From: Symsagittifera roscoffensis
Taxonomy: Eukaryota > Xenacoelomorpha > Acoela > Convolutidae
Length of the DNA: 64,000 bases
Assembly (NCBI RefSeq): GCF_963678635.1
Contig: NW_026971224.1
Span: 1 to 64,000 of the forward strand
Direction of reading: 5' to 3'
The notes beneath the pieces are model-generated. The model saw only the letters and a list, made by a program, of their open reading frames with translations. It was not told where the DNA came from and ran no database searches. A program made the translations under genes and the position numbers. Positions within the stretch are counted from its first letter, which is position 1. Each line of letters starts with the position of its first letter. Of this stretch, positions 45,969 to 58,600 are shown in pieces.

Positions 45969-46100
45969 TTGAAATAAAATCTTTGTATGCATTTGGTAGA
46001 GCTCAGAAAATCAATTTAGCTCACCTAAAAAATTTGGGCAAAAATTTGATTTTAAAAAAATCCGCCCCCTTCCCTTCAGAAAATCTAAATCCGAGCCTGG
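45704..46100. mobile_element. Candidate 0.4-kb non-autonomous element with inverted ends
   Basis: The left end reads CACCTGCGGATTTAGGGGG; the reverse complement of the right end reads CCAGGCTCGGATTTAGATTT, sharing GGATTTAG plus partial flank. Inside is a GC-rich hairpin: GCGCGCCAAAAAAACGC at 45,862-45,878 against GCGTTTTTTGGCCGC at 45,917-45,931. I could not define a target-site duplication. Copies at 53,852-54,248 and 62,004-62,400. Confidence 0.3.
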
Positions 46101-47532
46101 TTACACAAAGAAACAGTCCTCACCAGTCAAATTTTTAAGAAAAACTCGAGACCGATTATCAAAATTATTTTTGTTTTTTTTTGTTCTGCTGGGATTTTTG
46201 CAAAAACAGAGGCACTTTTGAAAAAAGACTCCTGCCAAGTTTTTTCTGACTTTCACACGTTTTCTGTTTTATACCAGAGTTTTCTTTTCTTTTATTAAAT
46301 GCATTATTTTTCAAATTAAAAGTCAAAACATAAACAACTGAAATTAAGCACGAGATTCTTAAATTTTTCAAATAAAAGACGTCATCACGACGACCTTCAC
46401 AGGCGTTTTCACCAGATTGAATGAGTCTTCGGAAAACCCGAACACCAATAAACATTATTTCAAAAAACAACACTTTATTTAATTGTCTTACTAAAAAACT
46501 CATCTGAATTGTTACGGTTTCGGATAGAAAAAGCTTGTTTATTCATTTTCAAGAATTAAAAAAAATGCTAATTATTCAAACTTAAAGGAAAAAGCTTGTC
46601 AAACAATTACAATAATGGAAAAAACATTGGTCATAAAAATCCCATCCAAGAAAAAATGCTAGTTTGTTAAAAAACTGCATTGAAAGTTTCACAACACTAC
46701 CGCTGAAATACTCAAATGAAAATAAAATATAAAATTTTGCTCTTCAAACATCAAACAGAGCCAAAAAAACGTAAGTTGCAATTACTAAATTAAAACAAAC
46801 AGCTAGAAATTTACCTATACATTTTTTCAAAAGCCAAGTAGCCAATTTTGCGGGAAAAAATGTTTGTGAAAAATCAGTAGACAATTTCTCAAAAAATGAT
46901 CGTGGAAAATGGTCAGGTTCAAAGTTTTAACAAATTTCATTTTACACACATTGTTAAGACAAGCTGATCACATGAAAAGATATGCTTCCAGATTACAAGA
47001 CAGGCGAGTATCATATTTTGAAAACCCTACGCGTAAACCTCTGATGACGAAACCTGACTAGCTGCCTACTTGAGTTGCTGTATTTTTTTCTTTAGATTAG
47101 ACTCTTTGATTTTTTTTTCAAAATTCTACCGAACAGTTTTGTTGGGGATAATATTTCTTCAACAAACATTTTTTAAAATGATGAGAAATTTTCACTCCAG
47201 TGTTTCGGTTGCCTTGAAATCTTTTACCCATTCGCTACCATTTGATTGCTATGCTTATAACTTCACCACATCAAACATCAACTTACAGTGACTTTCGTGG
47301 GAAAAAAACCAAAACTAATAATCATCACGCTCGGAAAAATGTTCTCACTGGGTTTCTTGACAATTACGAATCACAGTTTAAGTCAAGCGAACTTCTTCCA
47401 ACTAATTGCATTGACGATGAGCTTAATTTTCTTTTCGATTCAAATGTATTTTTCAATTCATCAAAACATTTGGGACAATTTTAAGAAAAAAGAAAATGTT
47501 CGAGCTTAAATTAATGACCTTAATTATGGCAC
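46101..47532. other. Unassigned part of the 8.15-kb unit
   Basis: No recognised gene. Open frames include 46,165-46,503 minus (112 codons, basic; 96 codons in copies 2 and 3 owing to a start-proximal indel) and 47,242-47,484 plus (80 codons, with DDELNFLFDSNVFFNSSK). A frame at 54,891-55,097 minus in copies 2 and 3 is broken in copy 1 by a one-base A-run difference near 46,858, which argues against selection on it. Confidence 0.4.
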
Positions 47533-48917
47533 AAAAGTTAAAAAGCTAAAATTAGATGTTTTAAGACAAAAAGCTTTGAAGCTACTGGTTTGTCCGATTA
47601 AGTTTAGTTTGCCATGAAAAATTTTTTACAGATTTTTGAGATTGTTGAGAACAATTGATATTATGTTAACCGAAAAATGCTTGCCTTATATTTTTCAGAT
47701 GTTGTTTTTTTTATGTTTATCTGTTTAAACCACATTCTGCACCACATTTTGGTCCGCGACCCGGACGATATTCGTGAACAATATTCCCGGCAGAACCAAT
47801 TCCCGGCAGACCCAATTGGCCAATATAAACGTCCGAAAAACGGTTGAATGTGTGCAATTGCCCCGAAAAGTTGCCCGAAAAACTCCAAAATGGCCGAACG
47901 TGTCCAATTAGCCAAAAAATCCAGACACGACCAATTGGCCGAAAGTGTGCATTTAGCCCAAAGTTGTCCGAAGGTGACCAACTGACCGAAACAACCCAAT
48001 TGGCCGAAACGACCCAGCTAGCCGAAACGTCCCAGTCAGTAGAAGGGGAGGCCTTATCGGGTATCCTGATTGTGGATTGTGGACATGCATTTTTCTCGAC
48101 GCCGAAAGTTTCTGTGGATTTTTGAATCTACCAGGAAACGCCTCTAAAAAACTTGAAAGACTAAAAAACGATACTTAATCAATTTGGGCTGAATTATTGA
48201 TTTAATGCTTTAAAATTGGATAGGAGGTTTTTTGATGGCAAAATCGTAATCTCCAAACTTTCTCGATACCAAAGCGTGATCAGAAAACTTTCTGTGGGTT
48301 TTTGGGGAAAACCGGCCTCATAAATCTAGTGACGTCAAGCAAACACAATGTATGGAAACTCAACATCGTATCACATTCAGGAAATTATTCAGGAAAGCGC
48401 CTAGTTTCATAATAAAATATTTTAAACGACCGAGTCCAGTTTTTTTGCCCATATTTTGGATTTTTTAAGCAGAAAAAAGGCAGTAACTCAAAATTTTGCA
48501 AATGCATCAGATTGCTGTTGGAACTTGAATTGTTGGATAAAACTTGGAAAAAAGCTTTTGAAAAAAATTGAATTTTTTTTTTTTGTAAAATTTCAGAATA
48601 AATCGCAAGTTTTCGAAAAATATCTGAAAAACGCATTGTTTTTGTTTAAAACGTGGTGCAGCCGACTAAACTAGTTCAATTGAAAAAAAGTAGTGATAGT
48701 CATGCACCGTAGCGTAATATCAAGCAAGTCGTCCTTTTGCTACAACCTTGTTAGCTCAGGGTGTTGCGGGAGGTCGGGTCGCTCTTTGCTTGACTCCCTT
48801 CCTTTAAAACTTGGTTGATTCACTTAATTTTCATACTAGCTGCTAGCTCGCTGCACCACGCTTTGAAAATACTTTCTTCCGCTTCGCAAAAGCCTGTATT
48901 CCAATGGCCGAAAGATA
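47533..48917 (+). repeat. Nested duplication, half a (1.39 kb)
   Basis: Starts at AAAAGTTAAAAAGCTAAAAT and ends at TTCCAATGGCCGAAAGATA. Half b (48,918-50,635) repeats the order: AGCTTTGAA block, GAACAATATTCCCGGCAGA, minisatellite, GGTATCCTGATTGTGGATTG, AAACGTGGTGCAGCCGACTA, GTGTTGCGGGAGGTC. The halves are roughly 85-90 percent alike, far more diverged than the 8.15-kb units, so this duplication is older. Half a has a 4-base deletion (near 48,730) in unit 1 only. Confidence 0.85.
47795..48040 (+). repeat. 45-bp minisatellite, short array in half a
   Basis: Degenerate copies of CCAATTGGCCGAAAGTGTG alternating with CAATTAGCCGAAAGTTGCCC, about 5 repeats. The 45-bp period is a multiple of three, so frames on both strands stay open and encode repeated peptides (NWP.V, QLAE); these are artefacts of periodicity. 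Confidence 0.85.
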
Positions 48918-50635
48918 CGAAAGTTAAAAAGCTAAAAATAGATGTTTTAAGAAAAAAAGCTTTGAAACTACTGGTTTGTCCGATTACGGTTAGTTTGCCA
49001 CGAAAATTTTCTACAGATTTTTGAGATTGTTGAGAACGTTTGATGTCATGTTAACCGAGAAATGCTTGCCTTTTTTTCAGATGTTGATTTTTTTTCTTGT
49101 TTATCTCTTTAAACCACATTTTGCACCACATTTTGGTCCGCCGACCCAAACGATATTCGTGAACAATATTCCCGGCAGACCCAATTGGCCGAAAGTCTGA
49201 ATTTAGCCAAAGTTTGCCAAGCTACCCAATTGCCCGCAAGTGTCCAAATTAGCCGAACGTGACCAATTGCCCGAAAAAGAGCAATCAGCCGGAAGTTGCC
49301 CAAACGAACCAATTGCCCGAAATTGTCCGAATTAGCCGAGCGCGATCAATTGGCCGAGAGTGTGCAATTAGCCAAAAGTTGCCCAAACGACCAATTGGCC
49401 ATAAGCGTGCAATTAGCTGAAAGATGTCCAAACGACCCAATTGGCTGAATGTGTGCAATTGCCCGAAAAAGTCCGAAATGGCCGAACGTGTCCAATGAGC
49501 CAATATTTGTCCAAACACGTCCCAATTGGCCGAAAGTGTGCAACAAGCCGAAAGTTGCCCAAACGACCCAATTGGCTGAAAGTGTGCGATTCGCCGAAAG
49601 TTGCTCGAAAGTGTCGGAATTGGCCGAAAGTGTCCAATTAGCCAAAAAAATCCAGACACGACCCAACTGGCCGAAAGTGTGCATTTAGCCGAAAGTTATC
49701 CGAAAGTGACCAACTGGCCGAAACAATCCAATTGGGCGAAACGACCCAGTTAGCCGAAACTTCCCAATCAGTAATAGGGGAGGCCTTTTCGGGTATCCTG
49801 ATTGTGGATTGTGGACATGCATTTTTTCTCGACGCCCGAAGTTTTCTGTGGTTTTTGGAATCTACCAAGGAACGCCTCTACAAAACTTGTAAGACAAAAA
49901 AAAAATTTTTGTCAAATTGTGCTGAATTGTTGATTTAATGCTTTAAAATCTGATACGAGATTTTTTGATGACAAAATCGTAACCTCCCAATTTTCTCGAT
50001 ACCAAAACGTGATCAGAAATTTTTCTGTGGGTTTTTGAGGAAAACCGACCTCATAAACGAAGTTACGTTAAGCAAACACAATGTTTGAAAACTCAAAATT
50101 GTATCAAATTCAGGAAAATTTTCAGAAAAGCGCCTAGTTTCATAATAAATTATTTTAAAGGACCGAGTCGAGTTATTTTGGAAATTTTAAGCAGAAAAAT
50201 GGCAAAAACGCAAAATTTCGCAAACGTATCAGATAGCTGTTGGATTTTAAATCGTTGGATAAAAAGGTGGAAAAAAGCATTCAAAAAAAATATTGGAGTT
50301 TTTTTTTTGGAAAATTTCGGAATAAAGCAGAAATTTTCAAAAAAATATCTGAAAAACGCATTGTTTTTGCTTAAAACGTGGTGCAGCCGACTAAACTAGT
50401 TCAAATGGAAAAAAGTAGTCGTAGTCAAGCACCGTAGCGTATTATCAAGCAAGTCGTCTTACCTTTTGCTACAACCTTGTTAGTTCAGGGTGTTGCGGGA
50501 GGTCAGGTCGCTGTTTGCTTGACTCCCTTCCTTTAAAACTTGGTTGATTCACTTAATTTTCATACTTGCTGCTAGCTCGCGGCACCACGCTTTGAAAATA
50601 CTTTCTCCCGCTCCGCAGAAGCGTGTGTTCCAATC
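48918..50635 (+). repeat. Nested duplication, half b (1.72 kb)
   Basis: Second half; the extra length comes almost entirely from a longer minisatellite. It ends near GTGTTCCAATCAAGCTTAGC, after which the BEL/Pao LTR follows within about 40 bases, so the retroelement inserted at or next to the end of half b. Confidence 0.85.
49165..49775 (+). repeat. 45-bp minisatellite, long array in half b
   Basis: About 13 degenerate repeats with spacings of mostly 38 or 45 bases. The basic half-unit is CAATTGGCCGAAAGTGTG (CAATTG and GGCC are palindromic) and the second half-unit is CAATTAGCCGAAAGTTGCCC. The overlapping frames on both strands (66, 74, 79, 112 and 124 codons) all arise from this array and are not genes. 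Confidence 0.9.
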
Positions 50636-50671
50636 AAGCTTAGCCATAACGCAGTAAACGTCCGAAAAACT

Positions 50672-51178
50672 TGTTAGTATCAATTTGATAACTATCTGTT
50701 TAACCGAAAAGACATTGTTATTTGTCACAACACTGTTAATAACTCTATTAGTTGACACCGCAGTACCAACTTTAACACATTAACTCCTTGCCAGCTTAAG
50801 ACTATTCTTTTAAACTATTGACAAAACATTTATGCAATCGTTTACTGTAAACTTGAAGGCATGGAAGATAACTATAGTAAGTAGAAAGAGTCAGGTATAC
50901 TGGCTATTAAAATTGTAACAGACCTGATATCTGGAAGGAAGCGGAACCCCTTTGAGTTAGGGCAAAATATTTACACTTACACCAGGATCCCTCTCTAGAA
51001 CTGAATACGTTCGTTCTTTAGTCAATGATTTGAAGAGTTATATTTCAAAGAAAAATACCCCTTAGCCAGGAAAACGCAGGCGGCAAGCGAATCGAAACAC
51101 AAAAAACGCTGAGCAGCAATTACGAGTTAAATAAAGTGCTTCTCTATTGTGTGATATTGGTTAATGAGTCATAATACA
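50672..51178 (+). mobile_element. Putative 5' LTR of BEL/Pao element (507 bp)
   Basis: Starts TGTTAGTATC and ends CATAATACA, giving the TG...CA ends usual for LTRs. It contains an AATAAA polyadenylation signal at about 51,130, roughly 50 bases before the end. The gag ATG follows 106 bases downstream. I could not identify a clear primer-binding site, and with no 3' LTR in the unit the boundaries rest on end motifs only. Confidence 0.5.
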
Positions 51179-51283
51179 ATTTAGTGATTCTAGTTGAGTT
51201 AAGTTAAGGTCAAAACCTAATTGTTCCTTTTTGTTCTCAATTGAGCAGTTGAGTAGAGCTGAACAAGTTTATAATTATCGAAA

Positions 51284-53228
51284 ATGACAGAACAGCATGA
51301 GTTAAAATATCGACGATTGATGAATGGTAGAACATCACTAGAAAATGAGCTTTATGTAGTTCATAGCCGCATAAGTGAAAATTTAGAGAGGCCAATTAGA
51401 AAAACTGAAATAAAAGCCCTTATTGAATCTTGCAAGAGTTTTCTTAAATAAGCATTAGCTAAGAATGATGAATATGTGAAGTTAGCTAATAAAACGGATC
51501 AAACTAGCAAATTAACACCTGAGTTGGCTGCATGATGGGATAGGATAGTTAAAGTTAACTATGAAATAACCGGCAAGGCTCGCGCTCATATGAAATCTAA
51601 TCGGGCTTCAGAGGTTTTTGTCAGTGAAACAGTTCGCTCAAAAGGTTCATCGAAATCGGCAAAATCCGGGTCCAGGAGGCAAAATTCAATGAAAGCATTG
51701 AACCCCAGTGAGCGCGGCAAAGAATTGCTCTCTTGAAGCGAGAAGAATTTAAAAAACATCATGAAGCAACCTTAAGACTGAAACAACAGAAGCCATCATC
51801 GAAGAGCAGCAGCAACTGATTGAAATGGAATGAAAACAACAACCTCATAAGTTTGAAAATGACCGTCTAGAGCAAGAATATCGTTTACGAAAGGAAAATT
51901 GACTTGAAATTGAACGACTAAGCGTTTTAAAAATGCTGAAGCAAAAATTATTGAAAGTGACTATCTTGGAGAGGCTGAAATAGATCAGGATCTCGAGCTG
52001 GCGTCATCGGTTGATCATCGTTCTGACAGGGTAAACAATTGGGTTGATCACGCACTAGAAAACCAACAAGGACCCGAGGAAGTTCCATCTTCTTTGAAGT
52101 TTGCAACCTGTATAAACACAGAAAAAGCTTCGCATCAACACAGATATGTGTCCACAGTAGGAACTTCACCTCGGCCATCGTGAAAGAATCAAACTCTTGA
52201 TTTTAATCAACAAGGTTACCCTATCTACCAACCGTTACGTTCAGCGATGGCAATGGTATCAAGCACGCTGTTTTCATTAATCCTGAGCAGGAGACACAGT
52301 CAATGCCTATTTTGAATAATGCATTACCTTTCGAAAACAATAAATCGTCATTTTTCAATCCAGCTGTAACAATAGCTACCAATAATCTAGTATGCTGTTT
52401 TTCGCTGTACCCCTTTCCTTCGACGTACAACATATACCCGTCAACAACTTCAATAACAATTCTGGAGCTGTTGGAAACTTGCCCGCCATTTCCAGTGAAT
52501 ACTCTGGATACACCCCTTATGCCATTTTGTCACATACACCTAAAAGCTAATCAGCGGAAATTAGAAATTGCTATCACATAAAGTGTATAGCAACCCTGCG
52601 TCAGTGAATAATCCATTTAGCGAACAGTCTACCGAATATGCCACTAATGTCCCAGTGGACACCCGCAGTCGCCCAATGTATCAAGGGATGCTAACACGAA
52701 CCCATAGGTTGGTGTTTTTTCATCCGTGACGCCAATATCTCAGCAACAAATCTCGCTCGTATCAAGTGGTGGATCTGTTTACTATGGGTTTCCCAATCAC
52801 GACGCATCAGCTGAAAACACTTACGTATGTCAACAGCACAATTTTGTAGATAATCCCAGCAACACATTGCCTTCGTTGCAATCAGCACCTCAGCCGCAAG
52901 CGGTGACACTTGATGCTTTAGTCCAAGCTTTGTCATTCTCAAAGAAGGATCCCCTTCCCGATTGGAAGCTGGCCCAGTACGATGGCAACCCGCTCCAATG
53001 GCACGAATTGTTGGGCCAGTTTTGCAGTATTTTAGACGCAGCTTCCTTAAGCGATGATGTGAAGTTAACTTACTTAAAACCCTAGCCACTGGAAAAGCTA
53101 AGTCAGCCAATTCGGAGTTCGCATACAGTGGAGAATAATTAGTTGTCCAGTTTCCCGTAATTCTGAATGCACAACTCAGAAAACATCATCAGCTTCTCGA
53201 TGACCATTTCAAGTCTAGTGGCTGTCTA
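51284..53228 (+). pseudogene. BEL/Pao gag, truncated and multiply disabled
   Basis: Gag forms the element's virus-like particle. The ATG at 51,284 begins MTEQHELKYRRLMNGRTSLE; an in-frame TAA follows at codon 56, after which the same frame reads on (KARAHMKSNRASEVFVSETV, SKGSSKSAKSGSRRQN) to about 51,735. A charged, Gln/Glu-rich coiled-coil-like stretch follows, broken by frameshifts. At 52,726-53,085 a 119-codon frame ends in DPLPDWKLAQYDGNPLQWHE and LLGQFCSILDAASLSDDVKL then TYLKP, the DUF1759 signature region of BEL/Pao Gag (Leu-Pro...Phe/Tyr-x-Gly-x-Pro-x-x-Trp). One frameshift later it reads LATGKAKSANSEFAYSGE. The unit junction at 53,230 removes everything further, including protease and pol. 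Confidence 0.85.
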
Positions 53229-55680
53229 GAGCAGTTTCAACTATTTTCTTGTACGGTCTGGTATGTACGAAATTTTCATATAACTCTGAAGGTTGTTGAT
53301 ATCTCGAGCCATATTTTTGTTGGTATATCATTTCTTTTTCGTAATGAAAGGGGGGTTGACCGTTTTTGATTGGGGTTATTTGTTTCTAGTACCGGGTAAG
53401 TGACACTTTAACAAGGCTAAGAAAAAGCAATAATTCTACATAAAAGGTTTTTTACTTCTTCGTTAGATCATAGAAGCTGAATATATCAGTTTTTGATTAT
53501 TGCCTCTGGGGTAAATTTTTTTAAAAAAATTTGGAAAGGTCAATCATTCGTTTTTGCTGAAAAATTACTTAGCTATCTATTCATGAGACTTTCATCAAAA
53601 GATATTTCATATATACTAAAGAAAAATTGCAACATTCAGTTTTACTTTTGTTTTGACTCATAATGCAACCTTTTGATTTTTTTTCGATTTTGTATTGGGT
53701 TCACTCATTCTAGCTGGGATGCACTGTGCAGTTTTTTGATGTGGATTCTAATAAAACTTTTGAAGCGACGTTTTTTGTTAGTCTACACCAAAATTTGTTC
53801 AACTTCTGGTATCATCAACAGATCGTTAATCATTATTGGAATGGTTATGTACACCTGCGGATTTAGGGGGTCGGGCATCGAACACAATCATTCAGGAATT
53901 CGACTCCTCGCTGACCCAAGTGTACCATTTTTTAAATATTTTACGATCTCATTTTTTTGGCTGAGGTCACCTATTTGTTTTTTAATTTTCCTAAGTTTGG
54001 AGTGTGAGCGCGCGCCAAAAAAACGCAATTCTCGATTAAATTTTTCCAAAAAGTGCGTAGAAACGCGTTTTTTGGCCGCTTTTTTTAGAGAAACGCAGGC
54101 GGATCCGAAAAATTAGTTGAAATAAAATCTTTGTATGCATTTGGTAGAGCTCAGAAAATCAATTTAGCTCACCTAAAAAATTTGGGCAAAAATTTGATTT
54201 TAAAAAAATCCGCCCCCTTCCCTTCAGAAAATCTAAATCCGAGCCTGGTTACACAAAGAAACAGTCCTCACCAGTCAAATTTTTAAGAAAAACTCGAGAC
54301 CGATTATCAAAATTATTTTTGTTTTTTTTTGTTCTGCTGGGATTTTTGCAAAAACAGAGGCACTTTTGAAAAAAGACTCCTGCCGAGTTTTTTCTGACTT
54401 TCACACGTTTTCTGTTTTATACCAGAGTTTTCTTTTCTTTTATTAAATGCATTATTTTTCAAATTAAAAGTCAAAACATAAACAACTGAAATTAAGCACG
54501 AGATTCTTAAATTTTTCAAATAAAAGACGTCATCACGACGACCTTCACAGGCGTTTTCACCAGATTGAATGAGTCTTCGGAAAACCCGAACACCAATAAA
54601 CATTATTTTAAAAACAACACTTTATTTAATTGTCTTACTAAAAAACTCATCTGAATTGTTACGGTTTCGGATAGAAAAAGCTTGTTTATTCAATTTCAAG
54701 AATTAAAAAAAATGCTAATTATTCAAACTTAAAGGAAAAAGCTTGTCAAACAATTACAATAATGGAAAAAACATTGGTCATAAAAATCCCATCCAAGAAA
54801 AAATGCTAGTTTGTTAAAAACCTGCATTGGAAGTTTCACAACACTACCGCTGAAATACTCAAATGAAAATAAAATATAAAATTTTGCTCTTCAAACATCA
54901 AACAGAGCCAAAAAAACGTAAGTTGCAATTACTAAATTAAAACACACAGCTAGAAATTTACCTATACATTTTTTCAAAAGCCAAGTAGCCAATTTTGCGG
55001 GAAAAAAATGTTTGTGAAAAATCAGTAGACAATTTCTCAAAAAATGATCGTGGAAAATGGTCAGGTTCAAAGTTTTAACAAATTTCATTTTACACACATT
55101 GTTAAGACAAGCTGATCACATGAAAAGATATGCTTCCAGATTACAAGACAGGTGAGTATCATATTTTGAAAACCCTACGCGTAAACCTCTGATGACGAAA
55201 CCTGACTGGCTGCCTACTTGAGTTGCTGTATTTTTTTCTTTAGATTAGACTCTTTGATTTTTTTTTCGAAATTCTACCGAACAGTTTTGTTGGGGATAAT
55301 ATTTCTTCAACAAACATTTTTTAAAATGATGAGAAATTTTCACTCCAGTGTTTCGGTTGCCTTGAAATCTTTTACCCATTCGCTACCATTTGATTGCTAT
55401 GCTTATAACTTCACCACATCAAACATCAACTTACAGTGACTTTCGTGGGAAAAAAACCAAAACTAATAATCATCACGCTCGGAAAAATGTTCTCACTGGG
55501 TTTCTTGACAATTACGAATCACAGTTTAAGTCAAGCGAACTTCTTCCAACTAATTGCATTGACGATGAGCTTAATTTTCTTTTCGATTCAAATGTATTTT
55601 TCAATTCATCAAAACGTTTGGGACAATTTTAAGAAAAAAGAAAATGTTCGAGCTTAAATTAATGACATTAATTATGGCAC

Positions 55681-58600
55681 AAAAGTTAAAAAGCTAAAAT
55701 TAGATGTTTTAAGACAAAAAGCTTTGAAGCTACTGGTTTGTCCGATTAAGTTTAGTTTGCCATGAAAAATTTTTTACAGATTTTGGAGATTGTTGAGAAC
55801 AATTGATATTATGTTAACCGAAAAATGCTTGCCTTATATTTTTCAGATGTTGTTTTTTTTATGTTTATCTGTTTAAACCACATTCTGCACCACATTTTGG
55901 TCCGCGACCCGGACGATATTCGTGAACAATATTCCCGGCAGAACCAATTCCCGGCAGACCCAATTGGCCAATATAAACGTCCGAAAAACGGTTGAATGTG
56001 TGCAATTGCCCCGAAAAGTTGCCCGAAAAACTCCAAAATGGCCGAACGTGTCCAATTAGCCAAAAAATCCAGACACGACCAATTGGCCGAAAGTGTGCAT
56101 TTAGCCCAAAGTTGTCCGAAGGTGACCAACTGACCGAAACAACCCAATTGGCCGAAACGACCCAGCTAGCCGAAACGTCCCAGTCAGTAGAAGGGGAGGC
56201 CTTATCGGGTATCCTGATTGTGGATTGTGGACATGCATTTTTCTCGACGCCGAAAGTTTCTGTGGATTTTTGAATCTACCAGGAAACGCCTCTAAAAAAC
56301 TTGAAAGACTAAAAAACGATACTTAATCAATTTGGGCTGAATTATTGATTTAATGCTTTAAAATTGGATAGGAGGTTTTTTGATGGCAAAATCGTAATCT
56401 CCAAACTTTCTCGATACCAAAGCGTGATCAGAAAACTTTCTGTGGGTTTTTGGGGAAAACCGGCCTCATAAATCTAGTGACGTCAAGCAAACACAATGTA
56501 TGGAAACTCAACATCGTATCACATTTCATGAAATTATTCAGGAAAGCGCCTAGTTTCATAATAAAATATTTTAAACGACCGAGTCCAGTTTTTTTGCCCA
56601 TATTTTGGATTTTTTAAGCAGAAAAAAGGCAGTAACTCAAAATTTTGCAAATGCATCAGATTGCTGTTGGAACTTGAATTGTTGGATAAAACTTGGAAAA
56701 AAACTTTTGAAAAAAATTGAATTTTTTTTTTTGTAAAATTTCAGAATAAATCGCAAGTTTTCGAAAAATATCTGAAAAACGCATTGTTTTTGTTTAAAAC
56801 GTGGTGCAGCCGACTAAACTAGTTCAATTGAAAAAAAGTAGTGATAGTCATGCACCGTAGCGTAATATCAAGCAAGTCGTCTTACCTTTTGCTACAACCT
56901 TGTTAGCTCAGGGTGTTGCGGGAGGTCGGGTCGCTCTTTGCTTGACTCCCTTCCTTTAAAACTTGGTTGATTCACTTAATTTTCATACTAGCTGCTAGCT
57001 CGCTGCACCACGCTTTGAAAATACTTTCTTCCGCTTCGCAAAAGCCTGTATTCCAATGGCCGAAAGATACGAAAGTTAAAAAGCTAAAAATAGATGTTTT
57101 AAGAAAAAAAGCTTTGAAACTACTGGTTTGTCCGATTACGGTTAGTTTGCCACGAAAATTTTCTACAGATTTTTGAGATTGTTGAGAACGTTTGATGTCA
57201 TGTTAACCGAGAAATGCTTGCCTTTTTTCAGATGTTGATTTTTTTTCTTGTTTATCTCTTTAAACCACATTTTGCACCACATTTTGGTCCGCCGACCCAA
57301 ACGATATTCGTGAACAATATTCCCGGCAGACCCAATTGGCCGAAAGTCTGAATTTAGCCAAAGTTTGCCAAGCTACCCAATTGCCCGCAAGTGTCCAAAT
57401 TAGCCGAACGTGACCAATTGCCCGAAAAAGAGCAATCAGCCGGAAGTTGCCCAAACGAACCAATTGCCCGAAATTGTCCGAATTAGCCGAGCGCGATCAA
57501 TTGGCCGAGAGTGTGCAATTAGCCAAAAGTTGCCCAAACGACCAATTGGCCATAAGCGTGCAATTAGCTGAAAGATGTCCAAACGACCCAATTGGCTGAA
57601 TGTGTGCAATTGCCCGAAAAAGTCCGAAATGGCCGAACGTGTCCAATGAGCCAATATTTGTCCAAACACGTCCCAATTGGCCGAAAGTGTGCAACAAGCC
57701 GAAAGTTGTCCAAACGACCCAATTGGCTGAAAGTGTGCGATTCGCCGAAAGTTGCTCGAAAGTGTCCGAATTGGCCGAAAGTGTCCAATTAGCCAAAAAA
57801 ATCCAGACACGACCCAACTGGCCGAAAGTGTGCATTTAGCCGAAAGTTATCCGAAAGTGACCAACTGGCCGAAACAATCCAATTGGGCGAAACGACCCAG
57901 TTAGCCGAAACGTCCCAATCAGTAATAGGGGAGGCCTTTTCGGGTATCCTGATTGTGGATTGTGGACATGCATTTTTTCTCGACGCCCGAAGTTTTCTGT
58001 CGTTTTTGGAATCTACCAAGGAACGCCTCTACAAAACTTGTAAGACAAAAAAAAAATTTTTGTCAAATTGTGCTGAATTGTTGATTTAATGCTTTAAAAT
58101 CTGATACGAGATTTTTTGATGACAAAATCGTAACCTCCCAATTTTCTCGATACCAAAACGTGATCAGAAATTTTTCTGTGGGTTTTTGAGGAAAACCGAC
58201 CTCATAAACGAAGTTACGTTAAGCAAACACAATGTTTGAAAACTCAAAATTGTATCACATTCAGGAAAATTTTCAGAAAAGCGCCTAGTTTCATAATAAA
58301 TTATTTTGAAGGACCGAGTCGAGTTATTTTGGAAATTTTAAGCAGAAAAATGGCAAAAACGCAAAATTTCGCAAACGTATCAGATAGCTGTTGGATTTTA
58401 AATCGTTGGATAAAAAGGTGGAAAAAAGCATTCAAAAAAAATATTGGAGTTTTTTTTTGGAAAATTTCGGAATAAAGCAGAAATTTTCAAAAAAATATCT
58501 GAAAAACGCATTGTTTTTGCTTAAAACGTGGTGCAGCCGACTAAACTAGTTCAAATGGAAAAAAGTAGTCGTAGTCAAGCACCGTAGCGTATTATCAAGC

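Larger units (their letters stand above)
45083..53230 (+). repeat. 8.15-kb tandem unit, copy 1 (8,148 bp)
   Basis: Begins at GCAGTTTCAACTATTTTCTT; the same sequence starts copies 2 and 3 at 53,231 and 61,383. The left neighbour (45,082 and lower) is unrelated to the end of the unit, so this is the array edge. Layout: unassigned 2.4 kb, nested duplication with minisatellites, BEL/Pao LTR, gag. Copy 1 carries private variants absent from copies 2 and 3 (for example CTGACTAGCTG against CTGACTGGCTG near 47.06 kb). Confidence 0.95.

Noticed and set aside
48735-48800. tRNA-like stretch (TTAGCTCAGGG...GGAGGTCGGGTCGC)
   Set aside because: Looks like a D-arm/box A start, but box B (GGTTCGA-type) and a foldable cloverleaf are missing; not enough for a tRNA or tRNA-derived SINE.
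49285-49868. Several overlapping 66-124-codon repeat proteins on both strands
   Set aside because: Produced by a 45-bp minisatellite whose period is a multiple of three; frames are open on both strands at once.
51948-52433. 76- and 70-codon minus-strand frames
   Set aside because: Antisense to gag; no independent features.
52691-53110. 139-codon minus-strand frame in units 1 and 2
   Set aside because: Antisense to the clear BEL/Pao DUF1759-type gag on the plus strand.
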